Assembly (NCBI RefSeq): GCF_902833045.1 | Contig: NZ_CADFDU010000008.1 | Location: 1-64,000 of the forward strand | DNA length: 64,000 bases | Source: Burkholderia sp. BCC0322 | GTDB lineage: Bacteria > Pseudomonadota > Gammaproteobacteria > Burkholderiales > Burkholderiaceae | Direction of reading: 5' to 3' | In this document: piece after piece, positions 32,654 to 40,433 of the stretch | Layout of the letters: each line of letters begins with the position of its first letter | How positions within the stretch are numbered: position 1 is the stretch's first letter | Made by a program: the position numbers and the translations under genes | The notes under the pieces: generated by a model | Seen by the model: only the letters and a program-made list of their open reading frames with translations | Databases searched by the model: none | What the model was told of the DNA's origin: nothing

Positions 32654-33820
32654 TTACTTCGACTTCTGCGAACCGATCTCGCGATCCCACTTCTGGAACG
32701 CGGCGACCATCGCCTGCGCGTTGAGCGGCTGCACGTGCGGGCGATCGGCGAGCAGCTTCGCGTACTCGGGGCGGCCGAACTTGCGGATCACCTCCTGGCT
32801 GTGCGCGGGCGCCATCTCGAGCGTCACGCCCTTCACCGCCGGGCCCGGGTAGAAGTAGCCGTCGTCGTAGGTCATCGCCTGTTGCGCCGGTTCGAGCAGG
32901 AAGTTCATCAGCTTGAACAGCACGTCGAGCTTTTCCTTCGGCACGCCCTTCGGGATCACCATGTAGTGCGCGTCGTTGACCCACGTCATGTTGTCGAATG
33001 CCTGGACCCTGAACTCGGCCGGCACGATGCCGAGTGCGCGCGGGTTGAGGTCCCAGCCGGTGACGGTCACGGTCATGTCGCGGGTGCCCTCGCCGAGCTC
33101 CTTCATCACGGCCGACGTGCCGCCCGGGTAGTACGGCACGCAGTCGTTCAACGTCTTGAGGAACGCCCAGGTCTTGTCCCAGCCGTTGATCGGATCCTGC
33201 GGATTCTTGTCGCCGAGCACGTACGGCAGCCCCATCAGGAACGTGCGGCCGGGGCCCGAGTTTGCCGGGCGCGCGTAGATCAGCTTGTTCGGGTGCGCCT
33301 TGCACCATGCGAGCAGCTGGTCGGGCGTCTTCGGCGGATTGCCGACCTTTGCCGGGTTGTATTCGAGCAGCGGGCCGGCCGGCATGTAGGTGACTTCGAG
33401 GCCGTAGCCCTGCGCGAGATCCTGCATCTTGCGCGGGCCGGGCGCGTATTTGTCGAGCACGCCGGGGAACGCGGCAGCGTCGTCGGGCAGCAGCTTCAGC
33501 CACAGGTTCTGTTCGATGCCGGCGGCCAGCGCGTCGGTGCCCGTCAGGACGAGGTCGATGTCGGAGCGCCCCGCCGCCTGCATCGCCTTGATCTTGCCCG
33601 GCAACTGCGGCGCGGGCGCGTTCGTGAACGTGACGTTCGACACGAGGGTCGGGTTCTTGTCGCGGAAGGCTTCGATGGCCTTCTGCGTGAGTTGCAGGTT
33701 GCCCGCGACATCGACGATGTTCAGCGACACGGGGGCGGCAACGGCTGCCGCGGCCGACAGCGTGAAACCCAGGGCGAGTGCGATCCGGCGGACACGGCGA
33801 GCGATCGGGGTGGCGTTCAT
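32654..33820 (-). CDS. Periplasmic substrate-binding protein (extracellular solute-binding family 1)
   Basis: Predicted 388 residues, first gene of the importer operon, with GAGGAG before the ATG. The signal peptide ends near AAAAVAAPVS. The mature protein shows the two-lobe family pattern: IVDVAGNLQLTQKAIEAFRD, SDIDLVLTGTDALAAGI and TWVNDAHYMVIPKGVPKEKL. It delivers the ligand to the two permeases. No phosphonate or polyamine metabolism gene is linked, so the ligand stays open. Confidence 0.88.
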   Translation of the reverse strand: MNATPIARRVRRIALALGFTLSAAAAVAAPVSLNIVDVAGNLQLTQKAIEAFRDKNPTLVSNVTFTNAPAPQLPGKIKAMQAAGRSDIDLVLTGTDALAAGIEQNLWLKLLPDDAAAFPGVLDKYAPGPRKMQDLAQGYGLEVTYMPAGPLLEYNPAKVGNPPKTPDQLLAWCKAHPNKLIYARPANSGPGRTFLMGLPYVLGDKNPQDPINGWDKTWAFLKTLNDCVPYYPGGTSAVMKELGEGTRDMTVTVTGWDLNPRALGIVPAEFRVQAFDNMTWVNDAHYMVIPKGVPKEKLDVLFKLMNFLLEPAQQAMTYDDGYFYPGPAVKGVTLEMAPAHSQEVIRKFGRPEYAKLLADRPHVQPLNAQAMVAAFQKWDREIGSQKSK

Positions 33821-34136
33821 GTCTCCTCACTTCGGTCGGTGGATGGGACCTTTCTTTTCAGGAAATCATGACGGCGTTATACGATGTCGGTCAACAAAAA
33901 ACCACGACGCGCGGGGCGGGACTTTCCCTGACAAAAACCTTCCGTTGGTTGACGATTTGTGTGCCAACCGCAGCGAGCGGGCCGTCCGGCGCTGATTGCG
34001 ACGCGTGTTAAGACGTCGTATCTCGACGGACCGCGAGGCGGAATGGGTTCAGGGCCGCATCGCGGCCAGACGGCGACGGGACGCGCGCCGGGTATCCGAT
34101 TGGGCCGGCGCGTCGAAGGCAGGAATATCCGGTCGG
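33821..34136. other. Promoter region of the ABC importer; no gene
   Basis: About 315 bp. The part near 33865-33960 is AT-richer and, on the minus strand, includes a TATAAC element near 33880 that could be a -10. No coding frame or clear operator is seen in the rest. Confidence 0.5.
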
Positions 34137-34712
34137 TCAGGCCGCACCGAGTGCGGCCACTTCACGGATCAACCGTTCGGCATCCTGCCACTCGCCATAT
34201 CCCGACGCAGGGTTCAGATGCCCGACCTCGCCAAGATCGACGAGTGTGCTGCCCCACCCTGCCGCCAGCGCCTCGATGCGTTCGAAGCGCGCGAGCGGAT
34301 CGTTGCGGCTCGCCGCGACGATGCTCGGGAACGGCAGCCGCTCGGTCGGTACCGGCGTCCAGCCGTTCGCGTCGATCGCATCGGGCGTGGGATAACCGGG
34401 GGGCATCGGCGTATCGAGATCGGCCGGCGCCGCGAGCAGCGCGCCGTGGATCTTGCGCGTGGCCTGCCGCGCCCAGTGCACCGTAATCATCACGCCGGCG
34501 CTGTGCGCGACGAGGATCACGGGGCCGTCGATCCCGGCCAGCGCCGCATCGAGCGCCGCGACGCGCGCGGCACGGCTCAGCTTGTCGGCTTCGAGCGGTG
34601 CGACCGAGCGCGCGTTCGGCAGGCGCCGTTCGAGATGCGTCTGCCAGTGGTTTTCGACGTGGTCCCGCAAGCCGGGCACGATCAGGATGGTGGGTACGGT
34701 CGTCAGGGTCAT
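34137..34712 (-). CDS. Alpha/beta hydrolase, RBBP9/YdeN type
   Basis: Predicted 191 residues, from the ATG at 34712. The family pattern is complete: ILIVPGLRDHVENHWQTHLE at the N-terminus, nucleophile Ser in VILVAHSAGVMIT, Asp in ASRNDPLARFE and His in LGEVGHLNPASGYGEW. These are small serine hydrolases of broad or unknown specificity. It is the last gene of the catabolic cluster, 16 bp after the MFS gene, so a role in that pathway is possible. Confidence 0.85.
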   Translation of the reverse strand: MTLTTVPTILIVPGLRDHVENHWQTHLERRLPNARSVAPLEADKLSRAARVAALDAALAGIDGPVILVAHSAGVMITVHWARQATRKIHGALLAAPADLDTPMPPGYPTPDAIDANGWTPVPTERLPFPSIVAASRNDPLARFERIEALAAGWGSTLVDLGEVGHLNPASGYGEWQDAERLIREVAALGAA

Positions 34713-34728
34713 GCAGTCTCCGAAGCGT

Positions 34729-36057
34729 TCAGGAAAGGGAGGACGCGCGCCGTTCGCGTTCGACGCGCGCGAGATCGGCCACATAGCTCGCGCGTCCGAT
34801 CGCGAACAGCACGGCGGCCATGAGCGGCACGACGGGAATCCATTGCAGCGCGCCGACGAGCCCCGCGCGATCGGCGGCCCACCCCGTCAGCAGCGGGCCC
34901 GGCGCCATGCCGAGCAGGTTGTTGGCAAGCGTGAGCGTGGCGAATGCCGATGCGTGGATCGCAGCCGGCGTCAGGTTCGCGACCATCGCGCCCGATGCAC
35001 CGGACGCGCCCGCGCCGACCAGCATGCCCACGCAGATCAGCGCGAGTTGCAACGGGCCGGGCGGCAGCCGGAACGCAATCGCGAGGCACGCGCCCGTCAG
35101 CACGCAATACGCGATCGCGGTCAGCCACTTGCGCTTGCCGTCGGTCTTGCCGACGCGGTCGGTGACGATCCCGCAGCCGACCATCCCGACGCCCGCGAGC
35201 AGCACGAAGCCGGCCGCGAGGACGGCCGCACGGTCGGGCGCCATCGCGTAGTAGCGGTTCAGGTAGCTCGGCAGCCACGCGAACAGCGCGCCGGGCACGA
35301 ACAGGTGCAGCCCGCTGCCGAGATACGCGCAGATCACCGAGCGCGATGCGAACAGGCCCGACATCAGCGCGCGCACGCTGCCGCGCAGGTCGCGCGGCGC
35401 GCCGGCGTCGCGCCGGCACGGTGCGATGCGATATGCGGCGAGCCGCCGTTCGGTCACGACGCAGCGATACGCGGCGAGCAGCACGATGCCGAGCGCGGCC
35501 ATCACGCCGAACGACCAGCGCCAGCCGAGATGCGCGCCGACCAGCCCGCCGAGCGCCATCCCGAACACGGAACCGAACGCGCCGCCCGCCATGAACGCGC
35601 CGGTCAGCGTCGCGCGCAGCCGTGCCGGAAAGATGCTGAGGATCAGCGCGACGCCGACGCTGCCGTACGCGGCTTCGCCAAGCCCGACGAGGCCGCGCGC
35701 GACCAGCATTTCCGCATAGTTGGTCGACAGTGCGCAGCCGAGCGTCGCGACGCTCCACAACGCGGCCATCAGCACGATGCTGCGCACGCGCCCGAAGCGG
35801 TCGGCGAGCACCGACAGCGGAAACGTCAGCAGCCCGACCAGCAGCGCAACGACGCCGGACAGCGAACCGAGCTGCGTGTCCGACAGCGCCCACGCGTGCT
35901 TGAGCAGCGGGAACACGGCGTTGAGCACCTGCCGCGACATGTAGTCCGACAGCAGCAGGCCGACGGTCAGCCCGAACACGAGCCATGCATACGCGGGCGC
36001 GCGCCGGCCGGCGGCGGCGACGTCCTGCATCGACGGCTCGACATGATGGATCAGCAT
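34729..36057 (-). CDS. MFS transporter of the catabolic cluster
   Basis: Predicted 442 residues from the ATG at 36057 with GGAGGAG upstream; about 12 membrane helices. Loop 2-3 has the MFS signature LADRFGRVRSIV. Other features are SDYMSRQVLNAVFPLL in helix 1 and GLGEAAYGSVGVALI in helix 4, as in spinster/ACS-like organic anion uptake proteins. It sits between the BKACE and hydrolase genes, so it probably imports the compound degraded by the cluster. Confidence 0.88.
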   Translation of the reverse strand: MLIHHVEPSMQDVAAAGRRAPAYAWLVFGLTVGLLLSDYMSRQVLNAVFPLLKHAWALSDTQLGSLSGVVALLVGLLTFPLSVLADRFGRVRSIVLMAALWSVATLGCALSTNYAEMLVARGLVGLGEAAYGSVGVALILSIFPARLRATLTGAFMAGGAFGSVFGMALGGLVGAHLGWRWSFGVMAALGIVLLAAYRCVVTERRLAAYRIAPCRRDAGAPRDLRGSVRALMSGLFASRSVICAYLGSGLHLFVPGALFAWLPSYLNRYYAMAPDRAAVLAAGFVLLAGVGMVGCGIVTDRVGKTDGKRKWLTAIAYCVLTGACLAIAFRLPPGPLQLALICVGMLVGAGASGASGAMVANLTPAAIHASAFATLTLANNLLGMAPGPLLTGWAADRAGLVGALQWIPVVPLMAAVLFAIGRASYVADLARVERERRASSLS

Positions 36058-36227
36058 GCGTGTCTCCTCCGGCACCGGAGCGGTCGTGCTCCGGCGCGGC
36101 TTGCGCGGCCCCGCTCCGTTGACCGGAGTCGTCCCCACGCCACGCGCGGGGATGGGCGCCACGCCACAACGATCGGCGGGCGGCGGCCAGTACGGCCGCC
36201 TGCCCGGATGCGCGAATGTGCGGTGCC

Positions 36228-37283
36228 TCAGGCGGCCCGCAGCGGCACGTTCACCTGGCCCGGCCGGCGGTTCGGCGCCATCCCGAGGTGCGCGAGCGTC
36301 TCGTCGATGCCGTCGTACTGCACGCCGATCCGGTAGATCGCCTTCGCCTCCTTGCCGGTCGCGATGTCGCGGCCGAGTTCGCGCGCGATCCGTGCGCACT
36401 GCTCGACCTGCTGCACCGACGTCATCCGGTTGCCCTTCTGGTCGATGATCGTGTCCTCGATCCCGCAGCGCGGATGCAGGCCCAGCGCCATCGCGATCGT
36501 GTTGATCGGCAGCACGTTCTTCATCAGCGATTCGAGCGTGATGCACGCGCCGTCCGGGCAGCGCCGCACGAATTCCATGAAGTTGTACGGATTCGGCCCG
36601 TCGAAGCCGCCGCCGATGCCGACCCACGTGACGTTCAGCGGGCCGCGATAGACGCCGCGCCGGACGATCCGTTCGAGCGTTTCCAGCGCGTGCATGCCGG
36701 TGAGCTGGAAATGCGGCTGGATGCCGGCCGCCTGCAGGCGGCGCAGGTGCTCGTCGACCCAGCCGGGGCCGGCCGGCACGGTCATCTCGCGGTACGCGTC
36801 CCACAGCGCGGCTTCGTTCAGCGACGTGCCGGCGATGTCCTTGCGGTTCATCAGCTCGGTGATGTTCATCTGCACGGTGTTGATCGCGACCGTCACCTGG
36901 TCGGGCTTCGGCGTCAGCTCGGCAAGCATGTGGCGCGTGTCGTCGGACAGCCATTTCGCATCGGCGCCCTCGCCTTCCGGCGCGAACGAGATCGAGCCGC
37001 CGACCTGCAGGATCATGTCGGGCACCGCCTCGCGCAGCCGGCCGAGCAACTCGTTGAACTTCGACAGCCGCTTGCTGCCGCGGCCGTCGAGCTCGCGTAC
37101 GTGCAGGTGCAGCACCGTCGCGCCCGCGTTGTAGCAGTCGACGGCCTTCTGCACGTGCTCGTCCATCGTCACCGGAATGTCTTCCGGAAAGTCGGCCGGC
37201 ATCCATTCGGGGCCGTACGGCGCGACCGTGATGACCACCTTGTCCTGGTTTTCCGGGTGCAGCGAATCGTCGAGAAATTGCAT
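36228..37283 (-). CDS. BKACE-family beta-keto acid cleavage enzyme
   Basis: Predicted 351 residues; GGAGGA before the ATG. The fold's zinc site is visible as His59 and His61 in TVLHLHVRELDG. Conserved segments are MILQVGGSISFAPEG, QPHFQLTGMHALETL and NVTWVGIGGG. Family members use acetyl-CoA to split beta-keto acids, for example 3-keto-5-aminohexanoate or dehydrocarnitine, into acetoacetate and an acyl-CoA. The family has a wide substrate range. Next to a TauD-type dioxygenase and an uptake transporter, the substrate is probably a small carboxylic acid whose identity cannot be told from sequence. Confidence 0.9.
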   Translation of the reverse strand: MQFLDDSLHPENQDKVVITVAPYGPEWMPADFPEDIPVTMDEHVQKAVDCYNAGATVLHLHVRELDGRGSKRLSKFNELLGRLREAVPDMILQVGGSISFAPEGEGADAKWLSDDTRHMLAELTPKPDQVTVAINTVQMNITELMNRKDIAGTSLNEAALWDAYREMTVPAGPGWVDEHLRRLQAAGIQPHFQLTGMHALETLERIVRRGVYRGPLNVTWVGIGGGFDGPNPYNFMEFVRRCPDGACITLESLMKNVLPINTIAMALGLHPRCGIEDTIIDQKGNRMTSVQQVEQCARIARELGRDIATGKEAKAIYRIGVQYDGIDETLAHLGMAPNRRPGQVNVPLRAA

Positions 37284-37401
37284 GTCGTCCTCCAGTGGAA
37301 ATCGTTGTATTTCGGGCGCACGGGCGTGCGTATCCCGCCGCGCCGGGCGGCCGGCCCGGCGCGGCGTTCGGGGTTGCGGATCGGTTACGGCGCGAACGCG
37401 C

Positions 37402-38250
37402 TCAGAACGGCACGTCGCCGACGATGCCCGCGCGCTCCATCTTGCGCACGCAAGCCGGGTAGTCCATCACCGCGTAGTGCTGGGTGCTGCGGTTGTCCCA
37501 GATCGCGACGCTGTGCTTCTTCCAGCGCCAGCGCACCTGGTACTCGGGGATAGCGGCCTGGCTGATCAGGTACTGCAGCAACTGGCCGGCGCCGGGATTC
37601 GCGTCCTGCCCGACCCGCACGCGCGCCGGCGTGTGGAAGTTCGTGAAATGCGTGGTGAACGCATTCACGTACAGCACCTTCTCGCCGGTTTCCGGGTGCG
37701 TGCGCACGACCGGATGCTCGGCGTCGGGGTACTGCGCCTTCAGCGCGAGGCGCTTGTCGATCGGCATCGCGGCGCCGAAGCTCGCCTCGATACTGTGCCG
37801 CGCGCGCAAGTCGTCGATCTGCTGCTTCACGTACGCCGGCAGGCGCTCGTACGCGAGCACCATGTTCGCCCACATCGTGTCGCCGCCGACCGGCGGACCG
37901 TCGATGCAGCGCAGCACGCAGCCGAACGGCGGCGCCACGCGCCAGCTCGCATCGCTGTGCCACGCATTCTCGTAGCGGTCGTTCGGCTGGTCGGGCGACT
38001 TGTAGATCCGCACGAGCCCCGGGTGTTCGGGATCGCTGCCGGCAACCGGATGATCCTCGAGCTCGCCGAAGCGCCGCGCGAACGCGACGTGCTCGGCGCG
38101 CGTGATGTCCTGGTCGCGCAGGAACAGCACGCGATGCCGGAGCAGTTGCACGCGGATCTCGGCGAACAGGCCGTCGTCGTGCACGGCGTCGGCGAGGCTT
38201 ACATCCAGCAGTTCCGCGCCGATCGCGCAGGTCAGGGGTTCGACTCGCAT
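37402..38250 (-). CDS. TauD/TfdA-family Fe(II)/2-oxoglutarate dioxygenase
   Basis: Predicted 282 residues. The iron ligands are His98 and Asp100 in NAWHSDASW, with the distal His in NRSTQHYAVMDYP and a 2-oxoglutarate-binding Arg shortly after it. The N-terminus GAELLDVSL fits the family. Such enzymes hydroxylate sulfonates, phenoxyacids, carnitine precursors or related acids. The gene is 10 bp after the oxidoreductase gene and 118 bp before the BKACE gene, so the three probably act in sequence. Confidence 0.92.
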   Translation of the reverse strand: MRVEPLTCAIGAELLDVSLADAVHDDGLFAEIRVQLLRHRVLFLRDQDITRAEHVAFARRFGELEDHPVAGSDPEHPGLVRIYKSPDQPNDRYENAWHSDASWRVAPPFGCVLRCIDGPPVGGDTMWANMVLAYERLPAYVKQQIDDLRARHSIEASFGAAMPIDKRLALKAQYPDAEHPVVRTHPETGEKVLYVNAFTTHFTNFHTPARVRVGQDANPGAGQLLQYLISQAAIPEYQVRWRWKKHSVAIWDNRSTQHYAVMDYPACVRKMERAGIVGDVPF

Positions 38251-38260
38251 GCGCGTCTCC

Positions 38261-39241
38261 TCAGACGATGAACACCGACGAACCGGTCGTCTTGCGCGAT
38301 TCGAGATCGCGGTGCGCCTGCGCGGCGTCCTGCAGCGCGTAGCGCTGGTTGATCTCGATCCGGATCCGGCCGGCCGCGACGTGCGCGAACAATTCGCCGG
38401 CCAGGTCGTGCTTCTCGGCCGGATCGGCGATGTAGTCGGCCAGCGCCGGGCGCGTCAGGTACAGCGAGCCCTTCATCGCGAGGCGCTGCGGATCGAACGG
38501 CGGGATCGGGCCCGACGCGGTGCCGACGCACACCATCAGCCCGCGCCGCTTCAGCGAATCGAGCGAGCCTTCGAAGGTGTCCTTGCCGACGCTGTCGAAC
38601 ACGACGTCGACGCCCGCGCCGTCCGTCAGTTCACGCACGCGCTTCGCGACGTCCTCGCGGCTGTAGTCGATCGTATGGTCGCAACCGTGCGCGCGGGCGA
38701 TTTCGGCCTTGTGTTCGCTCGATACCGTGCCGATCACCATGAGCCCGAGCAGCTTCGCCCATTGCGACACGATCAGCCCGACGCCGCCGGCGGCCGCGTG
38801 CAGCAGGATCGCGTCGCCCGGCGCAAACGCGTGGATGCGGCGCAGCAGGTAGGCGGACGTCAGGCCGCGCATCGTCATCGCGGAAGCCGTTTCGCACGAA
38901 ATGCCCGCGGGCAGCCGCACGAGCGGCGCGGCGGGGATCAGCCGCTCGGTGCTGTATGCGCCGAGCGTGTTCAGGAAGCCCGTGTAGGTCACGCGGTCGC
39001 CGGCGGCGACATTCGTCACGCCGGGGCCAACCGCTTCGACCACGCCCGCCGCCTCGACGCCGAGGCCGGCAGGCAGCGGCACCGGATACAGGCCGCTGCG
39101 GAAATACGTGTCGGCGAAATTCAGTCCGACCGCGTCGTGCCGCAGGCGTACCTGGCCGGGGCCCGGGTCGCCGACCTCGACTGCCTCCCAGCGCAGGACC
39201 TCGGGGCCGCCGGTTTCGTGGAATCGCACTGCATGTGCCAT
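38261..39241 (-). CDS. Quinone oxidoreductase (MDR superfamily, Qor type)
   Basis: Predicted 326 residues. It has the GroES-like N-terminal domain with GLNFADTYFRSGLYP and a Rossmann domain with AAAGGVGLIVSQWAK. The conserved MTMRGLTSAYLLRR and FDSVGKDTFEGSLD segments are those of NADPH:quinone oxidoreductase. It lacks the zinc ligands of alcohol dehydrogenases. In this operon it may reduce an enone or quinone intermediate, or only handle redox stress. The ATG at 39241 has GGAG upstream. Confidence 0.92.
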   Translation of the reverse strand: MAHAVRFHETGGPEVLRWEAVEVGDPGPGQVRLRHDAVGLNFADTYFRSGLYPVPLPAGLGVEAAGVVEAVGPGVTNVAAGDRVTYTGFLNTLGAYSTERLIPAAPLVRLPAGISCETASAMTMRGLTSAYLLRRIHAFAPGDAILLHAAAGGVGLIVSQWAKLLGLMVIGTVSSEHKAEIARAHGCDHTIDYSREDVAKRVRELTDGAGVDVVFDSVGKDTFEGSLDSLKRRGLMVCVGTASGPIPPFDPQRLAMKGSLYLTRPALADYIADPAEKHDLAGELFAHVAAGRIRIEINQRYALQDAAQAHRDLESRKTTGSSVFIV

Positions 39242-39259
39242 GTCGTTCTCCGTAGGGTG

Positions 39260-40192
39260 TCAGTCCGATGCGCGCCGCGCATCGTCGGGTTCGTTCGGTT
39301 CGTTCGCGCGTGGCGGCGTCGCGGCTGCGCCGTCCGCCAGCGATGCATCCAGTCCGGCCCAGTCCGCGTCGCCGAGATAGCGCCGCGCGGCCGGGAAAAT
39401 CACGCCTTCCATCCGCCCCATCTGCTCGAACGCGCCGTGCGCATAGCGGGCGAGCGCCGCGTCGAAGGCGGCCGACGGCAGCCCGTCCGACGCGATCCGC
39501 ATGAGCGCATCAAGCGCCGGTGCGTCGCGCTGGCGCTGGCGGTCGAGTTCATCCAGTTCGGCCGCGACGCACTCCGCGCGCACGCGCAATGCCGCGCAGA
39601 GGCGCGCTTCGGCGGCCGTGCCGGCGCGGGCGCGCTGCAGTGCGGCGAGCGATGTCAGCGCGTCCTGCGTGTCGGCCACTTGCCGCGACGGCGCGCCCAC
39701 GTGTGCCTTTGCGCCGGACGCCGTCAGCGCCCGCAGCAACCCGCCGACCGCGCGATGCGCGTCGAAACAACGCGCCATCACGCGCGCCTCGGCAGGCGAT
39801 CGCCGCGACGTGCACACGAGCACCGGCACGCCGCTCGTCGCGAGCAGGCGCTGCCGTTGCGCGCGGGCCGCCGCGTCGGCATCGTGCGGCAGCGCCGCGA
39901 CGCCGATCAGGTCGCAGCCGAGTTCGGCTGCAAGCGTGCCGGGCGCCGCATCGCCGGCCCCCGGATGGCCGGCCCCCGCGATCGCATGGGACACCCCCTG
40001 CGCCCGCGCGGCGGCTTCCACTTTCGCACCGTGCTCCGGCAGCCGCGCTCCGGATAAACGCGAGTCCGGCGCGGCGCCGGGTAGCAGGAACGTGACCCGG
40101 GCGCCGACCGCGCGCGCCAGTTCGAGCGCATGGCCGATCGCGTCGATGCCGCCGGGCGTGCCGTCGACCGTCACGAGCAGATGGCGATACAT
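39260..40192 (-). CDS. UspA-domain protein with helical C-terminal domain (hemerythrin-like)
   Basis: Predicted 310 residues. Residues 1-130 form a universal stress protein fold (YRHLLVTVDGTPGGIDAIGHALELA, then LATSGVPVLVC). The last ~150 residues are helical and resemble a hemerythrin/HHE bundle that has lost some metal ligands (ALDALMRIASDGLPS, YAHGAFEQMGRMEGVIFP). The ATP-loop glycines of UspA are not complete. It is the first gene of the minus-strand cluster, 18 bp before the oxidoreductase gene, and faces the LuxR gene. Role unknown; the fusion is uncommon. Confidence 0.72.
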   Translation of the reverse strand: MYRHLLVTVDGTPGGIDAIGHALELARAVGARVTFLLPGAAPDSRLSGARLPEHGAKVEAAARAQGVSHAIAGAGHPGAGDAAPGTLAAELGCDLIGVAALPHDADAAARAQRQRLLATSGVPVLVCTSRRSPAEARVMARCFDAHRAVGGLLRALTASGAKAHVGAPSRQVADTQDALTSLAALQRARAGTAAEARLCAALRVRAECVAAELDELDRQRQRDAPALDALMRIASDGLPSAAFDAALARYAHGAFEQMGRMEGVIFPAARRYLGDADWAGLDASLADGAAATPPRANEPNEPDDARRASD

Positions 40193-40433
40193 CGCGCTGC
40201 TCCGCTTATCCGGCGAGCGGCGCGCTGCGCCGCGTGCCGGTCGATACGATGTTCATGGCCCCCTCCTCGTTGCGTTCGTGATGCATCGGAACCCATGTTA
40301 TCGATGCGGCGCCGGGGCGGCCCCACTCGTCGCGGGGGGGATTGACGCGCGAACGCGGTTCGGCCGATCCTTCCCGCACGCCCACCCCGGACGCTGGCCC
40401 GCACGGCACCGCCGGATTCCGACTGCTGCCCCG

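Noticed and set aside
38102-40057. 651-codon plus-strand frame across the dioxygenase, oxidoreductase and stress-protein genes.
   Set aside because: It is the complement of three well-supported genes and has biased composition without domains.
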